A DNA stretch of 14,093 nt, from assembly GCA_902766265.1 (NCBI GenBank), contig CACXCY010000152.1, positions 1 through 14,093 on the forward strand. The letters are read 5' to 3'. The translations under genes and the position numbers were made by a program. The DNA is from an uncultured Bacteroidota bacterium (lineage in GTDB: Bacteria > Bacteroidota > Bacteroidia > Bacteroidales > P3). Position 1 is the first letter of the stretch. Every line of letters starts with the position of its first letter. Shown in pieces: positions 6,929 through 13,349 of the stretch. Below the pieces are notes generated by a model. The model ran no database searches. It was given only the letters and a program-made list of their open reading frames with translations, and had not been told where the DNA came from.

Positions 6929-8437
6929 CTATGCAGTTTTTATTGTTTTTTTTAGAGTCAACTCGACTACGTTCTCCACATGTTGGGTGTGGGGAAACAT
7001 ATCGACGGGCTGTATGCGCCCCACCTTATATTTGGATGCGAGAAGCGCAAGGTCGCGTGCTTGGGTGGCAGGATTGCAGCTTACGTAGATAATCTTCTCC
7101 GCTTCGGTCAGCAGCAGTTGTTCAATTACTTTTTCGTGCATGCCGGCGCGTGGTGGGTCGGTGATGATGGTGTCGGGCCGGCCGTGCGTGGTGATAAACT
7201 CTTGGGTCAGCACTTTGGCCATGTCTCCGGCAAAGAATGCGGTGTTGTCGTAGCCGTTGTATGATGCGTTGGTTTTGGCGTCTGCTATCGCCTCTTCCAC
7301 ATATTCGATGCCCACCACCTTGCTGCATTGTCCTGCCAGAAAGAGTGCTATGGTACCGGTGCCGGTATAGAGGTCGTATACGGTTTCATGGCCTTTGAGG
7401 TCGGCAAATTCAGCTATAAAACTATATAGCTTCTGCGCCTGTAGGGAGTTGGTTTGGAAAAAGGACTTGGGATTGATTTTAAACCGCAAGGTCTTGCCGT
7501 CGCGATACCCATTCATGGTCTCAACGATATGGTCTTTGCCAGAGTAGGTTACCACGTCCAAGTCGGTGTAGGAGTCGTTGTACTTGTTGTTGACTATGTA
7601 TTGCAGCGAGGTGATTTCCGGGAATTGCTCCTTAAGCATGTCGAGAAGCGGAAAGAGCATGGCTTCCGCCTGCTGGGAAAGGTTGTGCTCGTCAGGGTTT
7701 GAACTGGAAGAGACAACCACCACGACCATCCATTCTCCCAGAGTGCTGTTGCGGATGACGATGTTACGCAGGAATCCGGTGTGGTTGCGGATGTCGTAGA
7801 AAGGCAACTGATGGCTCAGCGCGTAGTCGCGTATGGCGAGACGAATGGCGTTCGATGGTTCTTTCTGGAGGGCGCAATGCTCTATGTTTAGGACTTTGTC
7901 GAAAAGTGTGGGGGCATGGAAACCCAATGCACCAGGGTCGTTGGCCAACGTCTCTTTGTCGATGGCGTCCATCTCCTCGGTGGTGCGCCAACGTTTGGTG
8001 GAGAAAGTGTACTCGAGTTTATTGCGGTAGTAATAGATATTGTCCGAACCACAGATGGGGCGCATCAGCGAGGTGTCCACACGCCCGAGGCGCTCCAGAT
8101 TGTCCTTGACCTGTTTCTGCTTGAACGCCAACTGGTCATCGTAGTTCAGTATCTGCCATTTGCATCCTCCGCAGGTGCCGAAATGCGGGCATTGCGGCTC
8201 GACGCGCCGTGGGGAATGCTTCTTTATGGCCACGGCACGTCCTTCGGCATAGTTTTTTTTCTTCTTAAACACTTTGAGGTCAACAACGTCGCCCGGCACG
8301 ACGAAGGGCACGAATACCACCATGCCGTTGTTGGCTTCGTCGCCGTCAATTTTGGCGATGGACATACCTTCGGCAGCCGCATCAAGAATCTCGACATCGT
8401 TGTAAACCACCTCCTGTTTTGTCTTTCTAAGTTTCAT
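6929..8437 (-). CDS. rlmD: 23S rRNA (uracil-C5)-methyltransferase, RlmD/RumA type
   Basis: A 502-residue SAM-dependent RNA methyltransferase of the TrmA/RumA family, which by homology methylates C5 of a 23S rRNA uridine (U1939 in E. coli). Residues about 10-75 are a TRAM RNA-binding domain. C83, C89 and C92 (CPHFGTCGGC) with C188 (IEHC) match the iron-sulfur cluster ligands. Next come RNKLEYTF (138-145), FFQTN (326-330), the SAM-binding DLYTGTGTIALFLA (355-368), DPPRAGMH (427-434), the catalytic cysteine C454 in VSCNPAT, and the terminal FPHTQHVE (481-488) with the general-base glutamate. All key residues are present. Choosing between RlmD and the related RlmC/RlmCD specificity rests on annotation practice in Bacteroidota. 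It follows rpmH on the same strand but beyond that gene's terminator, and I could not find a convincing promoter of its own. Confidence 0.93.
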   Translation of the reverse strand: MKLRKTKQEVVYNDVEILDAAAEGMSIAKIDGDEANNGMVVFVPFVVPGDVVDLKVFKKKKNYAEGRAVAIKKHSPRRVEPQCPHFGTCGGCKWQILNYDDQLAFKQKQVKDNLERLGRVDTSLMRPICGSDNIYYYRNKLEYTFSTKRWRTTEEMDAIDKETLANDPGALGFHAPTLFDKVLNIEHCALQKEPSNAIRLAIRDYALSHQLPFYDIRNHTGFLRNIVIRNSTLGEWMVVVVVSSSSNPDEHNLSQQAEAMLFPLLDMLKEQFPEITSLQYIVNNKYNDSYTDLDVVTYSGKDHIVETMNGYRDGKTLRFKINPKSFFQTNSLQAQKLYSFIAEFADLKGHETVYDLYTGTGTIALFLAGQCSKVVGIEYVEEAIADAKTNASYNGYDNTAFFAGDMAKVLTQEFITTHGRPDTIITDPPRAGMHEKVIEQLLLTEAEKIIYVSCNPATQARDLALLASKYKVGRIQPVDMFPHTQHVENVVELTLKKTIKTA

Positions 8438-8461
8438 TGTGTGGATCGGTTATAGCATTAA

Positions 8462-8494
8462 AAAAGAAGTATTGTTGCCCACAATACTTCTTTT
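8462..8494 (-). terminator. Rho-independent terminator of rpmH
   Basis: A perfect 14-bp stem (AAAAGAAGTATTGT, 8462-8475, with 8481-8494) and a five-base loop are followed on the minus strand by a T-run (six T, 8465-8460). It lies 47 bases past the rpmH stop. A second, weaker hairpin (8509-8516 with 8527-8534) sits between it and the stop. Confidence 0.88.
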
Positions 8495-8541
8495 CCCTTG
8501 CAAAGTCTATTTCTTTGATGCTATCGAAAGAAATTCAAACA

Positions 8542-8688
8542 CTATCGTTCGTCGGAAACGGTCAGTTTCTTTCTGCCTTTTCTGCGGCGTGCAGCCAAAA
8601 CTTTTCTACCATTGGCTGTCGACATTCTCTGACGAAAACCGTGCTTATTTGCTCTTTTTCTGCGTGATGGTTGGAATGTTCTCTTCAT
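8542..8688 (-). CDS. rpmH: 50S ribosomal protein L34
   Basis: A 48-residue, very basic protein starting MKRTFQPSRRKRANKHGFRQRM, which is the L34 signature, followed by TANGRKVLAARRRKGRKKL. The open frame extends 15 codons further upstream to an ATG at 8733, but L34 always begins at MKRTFQPS (or MKRTYQPS), and the longer version would start upstream of the predicted promoter. It is a structural protein of the large ribosomal subunit. The usual neighbour in many bacteria, rnpA, is not adjacent. The gene stands alone between its promoter and a strong terminator, with rlmD beyond. Confidence 0.97.
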   Translation of the reverse strand: MKRTFQPSRRKRANKHGFRQRMSTANGRKVLAARRRKGRKKLTVSDER

Positions 8689-8711
8689 TGTCTTACACTT
8701 TTTTGGAGTTG

Positions 8712-8742
8712 CAAAAGTACATAAAAAAAACAATATAGCAAG
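8712..8742 (-). promoter_or_regulatory. Promoter of rpmH
   Basis: The minus strand carries TACTTTTG (8719-8712), a full TAnnTTTG match, with CTTG (8742-8739) 19 bases upstream, one mismatch from TTTG. Transcription would start near 8705, giving a leader of under 20 bases. Confidence 0.65.
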
Positions 8743-8904
8743 AAAAAAATCTCACACTTCTTGAAAGATGCGTGTAAAACAATGTAAATCATGTGTTTTA
8801 TAATCAAAAAATAATGGCGGTGTATAAACGGCTTTGGGATATCTCTGTGAGCTCACCTGAATTTCCATATTCTTGGCTGTTTTCTTTGGCGGATATTTGT
8901 ATAT

Positions 8905-8935
8905 TTTGTCGTTTTGTTATTTATTCGTAATTTTG
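8905..8935 (+). promoter_or_regulatory. Promoter of the tandem lipoprotein genes
   Basis: TTTG (8905-8908), exactly 19 bases, then TAATTTTG (8928-8935): a complete match to the Bacteroidetes consensus. The start would be near 8942, leaving a leader of about 140 bases. The rest of the divergent gap (8743-9080) holds an imperfect hairpin at 8775-8800 and a perfect 10-bp palindrome GTGAGCTCAC at 8847-8856; I see no gene in it that I would call with confidence. Confidence 0.75.
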
Positions 8936-8966
8936 CAACCGCTTTCAGTAGTTGGCTATGCACATA

Positions 8967-9060
8967 ATGAATGGCAAAAAACAACTTTCTGCGAAGACAT
9001 ACGGCTTGCCTTGAGAACCGTTTTTTTGGAAAAAGAATCTTACCGATAGAAAAATATTAG
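8967..9060 (+). promoter_or_regulatory. Possible leader with mini-ORFs and terminator-like hairpin
   Basis: Between the promoter and the ATG at 9081 are two overlapping short frames: ATG 8967 to TGA 9012-9014 (15 codons) and ATG 8971 to TAG 9058-9060 (29 codons). The first ends inside a short imperfect hairpin (ACGG 9001-9004 with CCGT 9018-9021) that is followed by seven T (9021-9027). This arrangement resembles an attenuator, but the stem is short and mini-ORFs arise easily by chance. Confidence 0.25.
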
Positions 9061-9080
9061 TAAAATAAAACAATCAAGTA

Positions 9081-9626
9081 ATGAAGAAATTACATTATTT
9101 AGCTATGATTTGTCTGGCGGCATTCTTTCTGGGTGCTGTGGTGTGCTGCACCGAAAAAGAGAACAATGGCAGTACGGGAAATGGCAATGGAGGTACAAAT
9201 GGTGGCTTCACGGACGAGTATGTGGATTTAGGATTGCCGAGTGGCACCAAGTGGAAATCGGCCAACGAAGTGAATGCTGCCGACACAATGTATGATTTCT
9301 ACACCTATGACGAGGCCGTTGCTGCCTTCGAGGATGCGTTGCCTACCAAGGGTCAGGTTCAAGAGTTGAAAGACGGATGCCAGTGGTCGTGGACGGGCAA
9401 TGGATACAGGGTGACCGGACCCAACGGCAATTCAATCGTCTTGCCTGCGGCTGGTTCCCGCGGTTGCGATGGCGATATCTACGATGTGGGCTCATACGGC
9501 TACTATTGGACGGCCACGCCCTACGGTGACGATGATGCGTGGGATTTCGGCTTCGACTCCAGTAGTGTGTCCATATACTACTATGATCGTTGCGATGGCC
9601 GCTCCATCCGGCTTGTCCAAGATTAA
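9081..9626 (+). CDS. Lipoprotein with Fibrobacter-type major paralogous domain, copy 1
   Basis: A 181-residue lipoprotein. Residues 1-23 are a lipoprotein signal (MKKLHYLAMI, hydrophobic core, then VVCC at 20-23; C22 or C23 would be lipidated). A Gly/Asn-rich flexible linker follows (about 27-43). The rest matches the 'Fibrobacter succinogenes major paralogous domain' seen in Bacteroidota lipoproteins: YVDLGLPSGTKWKSANE (47-63), LPTKGQVQEL (87-96), GNSIVLPAAGSRG (116-128), YGYYWTATPYGDDDAWDFGF (139-158) and the terminal GRSIRLVQD. The domain's function is not established; surface-exposed lipoproteins are the usual prediction. It is first in a pair with the paralog 26 bases downstream. Confidence 0.88.
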   Translation: MKKLHYLAMICLAAFFLGAVVCCTEKENNGSTGNGNGGTNGGFTDEYVDLGLPSGTKWKSANEVNAADTMYDFYTYDEAVAAFEDALPTKGQVQELKDGCQWSWTGNGYRVTGPNGNSIVLPAAGSRGCDGDIYDVGSYGYYWTATPYGDDDAWDFGFDSSSVSIYYYDRCDGRSIRLVQD

Positions 9627-9652
9627 ATTCCCAGTCGATAAATATCTCCCCT

Positions 9653-10228
9653 ATGAAGAAACTACTTTATATAGGCATGATTTGCCTGACGGCATTTGCC
9701 ATGGGTGCGTTGGTGTGCTGCACTGAGAAGGACGCCAATGACAACACGAGCGGCAATGGCGTTACGAACAACGACAACAGCGGGGATAACGGCGGTGATT
9801 CTACCGATGTGAATCAGGTATGGATAGATTTGGGATTGACAAGTGGAACCAAATGGAAGGTATCAAACGAGGATAATGCCGCCGATACCGGGTATAACTT
9901 CTTTACGCTCGAAGACATAGGGACGCTGTTCGCAGGCCAGATACCCAGTCGAGAGCAGTTTGAGGAGCTGATTTTAGAATGTCAATGGATCTGGTTAGGA
10001 GACGGTTACAACGTAACAGGATCCAATGGCAACTCCATCAACCTACCGGCCTTGGGCGTCCGCGATCGCTATGGAAACGAAGGTGGTGTGGGGACCGTCG
10101 GCCGATATTGGTCTTCTACGCCCAGCGGGTCGGAGCGCACCTGGAAGCTTGACTTCAATTCCGATACTGTGCGCATGGTCGGCACCTACCGATGCCTCGG
10201 TAACTCTGTCCGTCTTATCAAAAATTGA
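9653..10228 (+). CDS. Lipoprotein with Fibrobacter-type major paralogous domain, copy 2
   Basis: A 191-residue paralog of the preceding gene. The start at 9653 (MKKLLYIGMICL, aligning with MKKLHYLAMICL of copy 1) is preferred over an in-frame ATG at 9590, which lies inside copy 1 and would place 21 extra residues before the signal peptide. LVCC marks the lipidation site. A longer Asn/Gly/Asp linker follows (about 27-55), then IDLGLTSGTKWK, IPSREQFEEL, GNSINLPALGVRD, GRYWSSTPSGSERTWKLDF and a terminal GNSVRLIKN. The signal peptide and domain skeleton align throughout with copy 1 while loops and linker differ, so the duplication is old or fast-diverging. It is likely cotranscribed with copy 1. 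Confidence 0.87.
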   Translation: MKKLLYIGMICLTAFAMGALVCCTEKDANDNTSGNGVTNNDNSGDNGGDSTDVNQVWIDLGLTSGTKWKVSNEDNAADTGYNFFTLEDIGTLFAGQIPSREQFEELILECQWIWLGDGYNVTGSNGNSINLPALGVRDRYGNEGGVGTVGRYWSSTPSGSERTWKLDFNSDTVRMVGTYRCLGNSVRLIKN

Positions 10229-10245
10229 CGATTGCGTGTCAATTT
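10222..10245 (+). terminator. Possible weak terminator hairpin after the lipoprotein pair
   Basis: AAATTGAC (10222-10229) pairs perfectly with GTCAATTT (10238-10245), spanning the stop codon of copy 2, and is followed by CAAATTTTATG. The T-run is short, so this may be only partial. Confidence 0.35.
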
Positions 10246-10256
10246 CAAATTTTATG

Positions 10257-10264
10257 TAAATTTG
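10257..10264 (+). promoter_or_regulatory. Probable -7 element for the 10300-secG operon
   Basis: TAAATTTG followed by CA is a full match to TAnnTTTG. There is no TTTG at the ideal distance; ATTG (10231-10234) is 22 bases upstream. The start would be near 10271, about 29 bases before the ATG. Confidence 0.5.
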
Positions 10265-10299
10265 CAAACTCAACATGTGTGTAAAAAACAATTGTCATT

Positions 10300-10962
10300 A
10301 TGGAAAAGTCTACGTTCGTCAGCAAGATACAGAACCCTTATAGTTATACGCTGCAGGAGAAATTGGACATTCAATCCGCCAGAGCGCAATACCCCTATTG
10401 TGCCATCTTGCAGCAGATGGACGTGCTGAGCGACAAGGCAGCTAGCATCTACCAGTGGGAATCGCGTTCGGTGGTCAAAACATCAATCTATCTGATTGAC
10501 GCCCAGAAAACCTCATCGCTTCTGGGTGATGTGAACGTCATTAATGTCTTCACTCCAGAGGACTTGAAACTCAAGCGCCAAATAGAGAACGCCAAGGAAC
10601 AAGAATATTCCGTTGCAGAGTCCAAGGGCTTCGATGTGTTGGGGGAAATCAACGCCTATCAAGAGGTGTCCTTCAAGACAGCACCCAAGAGTGTGATTCT
10701 CTCCAAATTCCTTGAAGCGGGCAATTGTCAAGCCGACGACAGTACCGAAGAACCGGCCACACCGGTGGAGTCGTTGGGGAAAAACAGCATCGCCGTTCAG
10801 GATTCTGTAGATACTGAAACTATGGCAGTTATACTCGAAAAACAGGGCAAACGGGCTCAGGCGGTTGCCATTTATGAAAAATTAATGTCGAAATATCCCG
10901 AAAAAAGTAGTACTTTTGCAGCCCGAATAGAAGAACTGAAAAGTAAAATAAATAATAAATAA
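10300..10962 (+). CDS. Conserved Bacteroidetes protein with C-terminal TPR-like segment
   Basis: A 220-residue protein without signal peptide or membrane segment, so probably cytoplasmic. Residues 1 to about 145 are mostly helical and not recognised (IQNPYSYTLQEKLDIQSARAQ near the N-terminus looks like the most conserved part). Residues about 146-168 are an acidic, proline-containing linker. Residues 170-218 form a TPR-like helical pair, ETMAVILEKQGKRAQAVAIY then EKLMSKYPEKSSTFAARIEE. This ending is one I associate with many Bacteroidetes proteins of this kind. secG follows 14 bases after its stop, so the two are almost certainly one operon, which hints at a role linked to protein export or envelope biogenesis. 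Function is not known. Confidence 0.85.
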   Translation: MEKSTFVSKIQNPYSYTLQEKLDIQSARAQYPYCAILQQMDVLSDKAASIYQWESRSVVKTSIYLIDAQKTSSLLGDVNVINVFTPEDLKLKRQIENAKEQEYSVAESKGFDVLGEINAYQEVSFKTAPKSVILSKFLEAGNCQADDSTEEPATPVESLGKNSIAVQDSVDTETMAVILEKQGKRAQAVAIYEKLMSKYPEKSSTFAARIEELKSKINNK

Positions 10963-10976
10963 AAAACAGATAGACA

Positions 10977-11321
10977 ATGTACACTTTTATTGTAGTACTG
11001 ATTCTGGTAGTTTGCGTTTTGCTCGCTATCGTCGTGTTGGTTCAAAATTCAAAGGGTGGCGGACTGGCCGCCAATTTCTCGGCTCCTAACCAGATTATGG
11101 GTGTCCGTAAGACGACCGACTTCCTGGAGAAAACCACATGGACGCTGGCCGCCATTCTCATCGTGTTGAGCATAGTTGCCACAGCTATGATTAGAGCTGA
11201 GCGCCCTGCAACAGAGGAATCCATGCAGACCGAGGTGACGGTTGACAACAATATGACTCTGCCCGTCAATACAGCCGCCGCTCCCACCGCTGCCGGTGAA
11301 GCTCCCGTGCCTGCCAATTAA
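10977..11321 (+). CDS. secG: Preprotein translocase subunit SecG
   Basis: A 114-residue inner-membrane protein of the SecYEG translocon. Two transmembrane segments are visible (about 3-22 and 55-72), joined by the family signature VLVQNSKGGGLAANFSA (20-36) and the conserved MGVRKTTDFLEK loop (41-52). After residue 75 comes an Ala/Pro-rich tail (TLPVNTAAAPTAAGEAPVPA), typical of Bacteroidota SecG and poorly conserved. It follows the TPR-like gene by 14 bases and is closed by a terminator. It would serve general export, including the first step for T9SS cargo such as the two large proteins in this window. Confidence 0.96.
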   Translation: MYTFIVVLILVVCVLLAIVVLVQNSKGGGLAANFSAPNQIMGVRKTTDFLEKTTWTLAAILIVLSIVATAMIRAERPATEESMQTEVTVDNNMTLPVNTAAAPTAAGEAPVPAN

Positions 11322-11347
11322 TCAGTAAGTCAGAAATAAAATAGATA

Positions 11348-11385
11348 AAAGAGATTTGTCTTTAGTGGCAAGTCTCTTTCTTTTT
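11348..11385 (+). terminator. Rho-independent terminator after secG
   Basis: AAAGAGATTTG (11348-11358) pairs with CAAGTCTCTTT (11369-11379), 11 bp with one G-U pair, followed by CTTTTT. It begins 26 bases after the secG stop and ends 19 bases before the helicase ATG. Confidence 0.85.
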
Positions 11386-11404
11386 GGTTGTATTGTTCAC
11401 GCTC

Positions 11405-12853
11405 ATGGACACACTTCAAGTAGTGCAACGGCTGATATTCTCCTATTTCCCACATGTGCCGACCCGGGGACAGCGTGAGGCGTGCGAGTTGTTGTCGCGT
11501 TTCCTATTTGATGAAGACCCGCATTCTGCTTTTATGCTGAAAGGGTATGCGGGAACGGGCAAAACATCGTTGGTGAGTGCCATTATCCAGTCGGCTCCGC
11601 AGCTGAAGATAAAAACCCTGCTGCTGGCCCCGACTGGCCGGGCGGCCAAAGTGTTGTCGGGCTACTCGCGCCGCAAGGCCTACACCATACATAAAAAGAT
11701 ATATACAACCATGATCGATGGCTCGGGTGCCGTGCATTGTGTCCGGGCGCAGAACAAACATTCCTATACCCTCTTTATTGTCGACGAGGCCTCCATGATA
11801 GGCACCGACAGTATGGATGGCGCCCTCTTTGGCCGTCGCAGTTTGCTGGAGGATTTAATCGACTATGTGGTGGAGGGATACCATTGTCGCCTCTTGCTGA
11901 TTGGCGACACGGCGCAGCTGCCTCCCGTGGGTTCGCAGGAGAGTCCTGCCCTCTCGGTGGATTACTTGCAGTCGGTATCGGATATGAAGCTGTATGATTA
12001 CGAGCTCACGGAGGTGGTGCGTCAGGAGTCGATGTCGGGCATACTGCACAACGCCACACAGATTCGCGACCGTATCGCCATGATGGATGATTACGACGAT
12101 GTGGAGCTTCCCCTCTTCGATACCGAAGGTTTCCCAGATGTCATCCGGCTGCAAGGCGAGGATTTGGAGGACACACTAAATAGTGAGTATTCCGCGGCGT
12201 CGCAGGAGGATGTGGTGTTCGTGACCCGTTCCAACAAGAGAGCCAACCAGTTTAACCAAGAAATCCGCAACAGAATCCTTTTCCGGGAAGAGGAGGTGAA
12301 TGCGGGTGACTATCTGATGATAGTGAAGAACAACTACTTCTGGTTAGACAAGGAATCGGATATGGGCTTCATCGCCAATGGCGACATAGTGGAGGTGCTT
12401 AGTGTGCGCAACCATCAGGACATATATGGTTTCCATTTTGTCGATGTGACGGCTCGCTTTATCGACTATCCGGATGTGCCTAATCTGGATTGCAAAGTGA
12501 TGCTTGAGACCCTCCATTCGGAGTCACCGTCGCTCACGCGTGAGGAGTCGCAGCAGCTATTCATGGCTGTCATGGAGGATTATGCCGATATTCCCATAAA
12601 GTCCGAGCGGTTGCGTATGGTGCGTGAGAATCCCTACTTCAATGCGCTACAGGTTAAATTCGCCTACGCTTTGACTTGCCATAAGACACAAGGTGGCCAA
12701 TGGCCCACGGTGTTTATCGACCAGGGGTATATGACCGACGAGATGATGAACAAAGAGTATCTGCGTTGGTTGTATACGGCTATGACGCGCGCCACAAGGA
12801 AAGTGTATCTCTTGAACTTCAAAAAGGAATTCTATTCCGAGAAGTTTGATTAG
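11405..12853 (+). CDS. RecD-like superfamily 1B DNA helicase (AAA_30 / UvrD C-terminal)
   Basis: A 482-residue ATP-dependent helicase. The ATG at 11405 is chosen; the frame also opens with a TTG at 11384, but that lies in the T-run of the secG terminator. Residues 14-30 (YFPHVPTRGQREACELL) look like the Q-like motif. Walker A is GYAGTGKTS (47-55), motif Ia LLLAPTGRAAKVL (72-84), the DEAD-like Walker B FIVDEASM (124-131) and motif III GDTAQLPPVG (168-177). Near the C-terminus are motif V YALTCHKTQGGQWP and motif VI YTAMTRATRKVYLL. It lacks the long N-terminal region of RecD2, so it belongs to the compact RecD-like group widespread in Bacteroidota. A role in DNA repair or replication is inferred. 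Its promoter is not evident. Confidence 0.92.
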   Translation: MDTLQVVQRLIFSYFPHVPTRGQREACELLSRFLFDEDPHSAFMLKGYAGTGKTSLVSAIIQSAPQLKIKTLLLAPTGRAAKVLSGYSRRKAYTIHKKIYTTMIDGSGAVHCVRAQNKHSYTLFIVDEASMIGTDSMDGALFGRRSLLEDLIDYVVEGYHCRLLLIGDTAQLPPVGSQESPALSVDYLQSVSDMKLYDYELTEVVRQESMSGILHNATQIRDRIAMMDDYDDVELPLFDTEGFPDVIRLQGEDLEDTLNSEYSAASQEDVVFVTRSNKRANQFNQEIRNRILFREEEVNAGDYLMIVKNNYFWLDKESDMGFIANGDIVEVLSVRNHQDIYGFHFVDVTARFIDYPDVPNLDCKVMLETLHSESPSLTREESQQLFMAVMEDYADIPIKSERLRMVRENPYFNALQVKFAYALTCHKTQGGQWPTVFIDQGYMTDEMMNKEYLRWLYTAMTRATRKVYLLNFKKEFYSEKFD

Positions 12854-12922
12854 CGGGCTATCGGTCGTATGCCTGGAGGCATCGCGGAGAGCTGGTGGGC
12901 ATAGCCAATAGATCGCATAAAA

Positions 12923-12957
12923 AAAGCATCCTCGATTGAGGATGCTTTCTTTTCTTG
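12923..12957. terminator. Shared bidirectional terminator between helicase and HU genes
   Basis: AAAGCATCCTC (12923-12933) and GAGGATGCTTT (12938-12948) form a perfect 11-bp stem with a GATT loop. The plus strand continues CTTTTCTT, and the minus strand has a run of seven T. It lies between convergent genes and can serve both. Confidence 0.88.
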
Positions 12958-12967
12958 TCAACCGACC

Positions 12968-13231
12968 TTACTTAACAAGATTCTTGCTGGCTTTGAATTT
13001 AGCAACCTTGCGGGCAGGAATCGTGATTTTAGCTTTGGTGCGGGGGTTCAGACCAGTGCGTTTTGCTCTCTTGGTAACAGAGAAAGTGCCGAAGCCGATG
13101 AGAGTGAGTTTGCCACCCTTTTTCAGTTCAGCAGCGGTGGTAGCCACGAAAGCGTCAACAGCTTTGTGGGCATCAGCTTTGGTCAGGCCGGCCTTAGCAG
13201 CAACGGCAGCGATGAGTTCGGTTTTGTTCAT
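12968..13231 (-). CDS. hup: HU family DNA-binding protein
   Basis: An 87-residue nucleoid protein, close to the usual 90. MNKTELIAAVAAKAGLTKAD begins the helical dimerisation domain; GKLTLIGFGTFSVTKRAKR (40-58) is the HU signature with its GFGTF turn. The DNA-binding arm reads TGLNPRTKAKITIPA (59-73), and the protein ends FKASKNLVK. Arm and core are intact, and the Pro at the arm tip (IPA) that intercalates into DNA is present. HU bends and compacts DNA as a dimer. It is monocistronic, with a terminator shared with the helicase gene. Bacteroidota carry several HU paralogs, so which one this is cannot be said. Confidence 0.96.
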   Translation of the reverse strand: MNKTELIAAVAAKAGLTKADAHKAVDAFVATTAAELKKGGKLTLIGFGTFSVTKRAKRTGLNPRTKAKITIPARKVAKFKASKNLVK

Positions 13232-13276
13232 GTCTAAAATATTTAATGGTTAAACAAAAGATTCAATTTGACTTTG

Positions 13277-13284
13277 CAAATATA
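13277..13284 (-). promoter_or_regulatory. Probable -7 element for the HU gene
   Basis: The minus strand reads TATATTTG followed by CA, a full TAnnTTTG match. No TTTG is present 19 bases upstream (CACC instead). The start would be near 13270, about 39 bases before the ATG. The rest of the gap up to fmt is AT-rich and contains no clear terminator for fmt. Confidence 0.5.
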
Positions 13285-13349
13285 GAAATATTTCTCTAAA
13301 TAAGGTGACTATCAAATGATTTTTTTTAATATTTTTTTCGATAAATATG

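Noticed and set aside
7916..8455. 179-codon plus-strand frame opposite rlmD
   Set aside because: It is antisense to the TRAM and iron-sulfur regions of rlmD, which are clearly conserved in the minus-strand reading.
8542..8733. Longer 63-residue version of L34
   Set aside because: The 15 extra residues have no counterpart in L34, and their ATG lies upstream of the predicted -7 element, so it would not be in the transcript.
9590..9652. N-terminal extension of the second lipoprotein starting at 9590
   Set aside because: It overlaps the end of the first lipoprotein gene and would bury the lipoprotein signal peptide; MKKLLYIGMICL at 9653 aligns with the start of copy 1.
11384..11404. Upstream TTG start for the helicase
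   Set aside because: The TTG lies within the T-run of the secG terminator, and the seven added residues are not part of the family; the ATG at 11405 is simpler.
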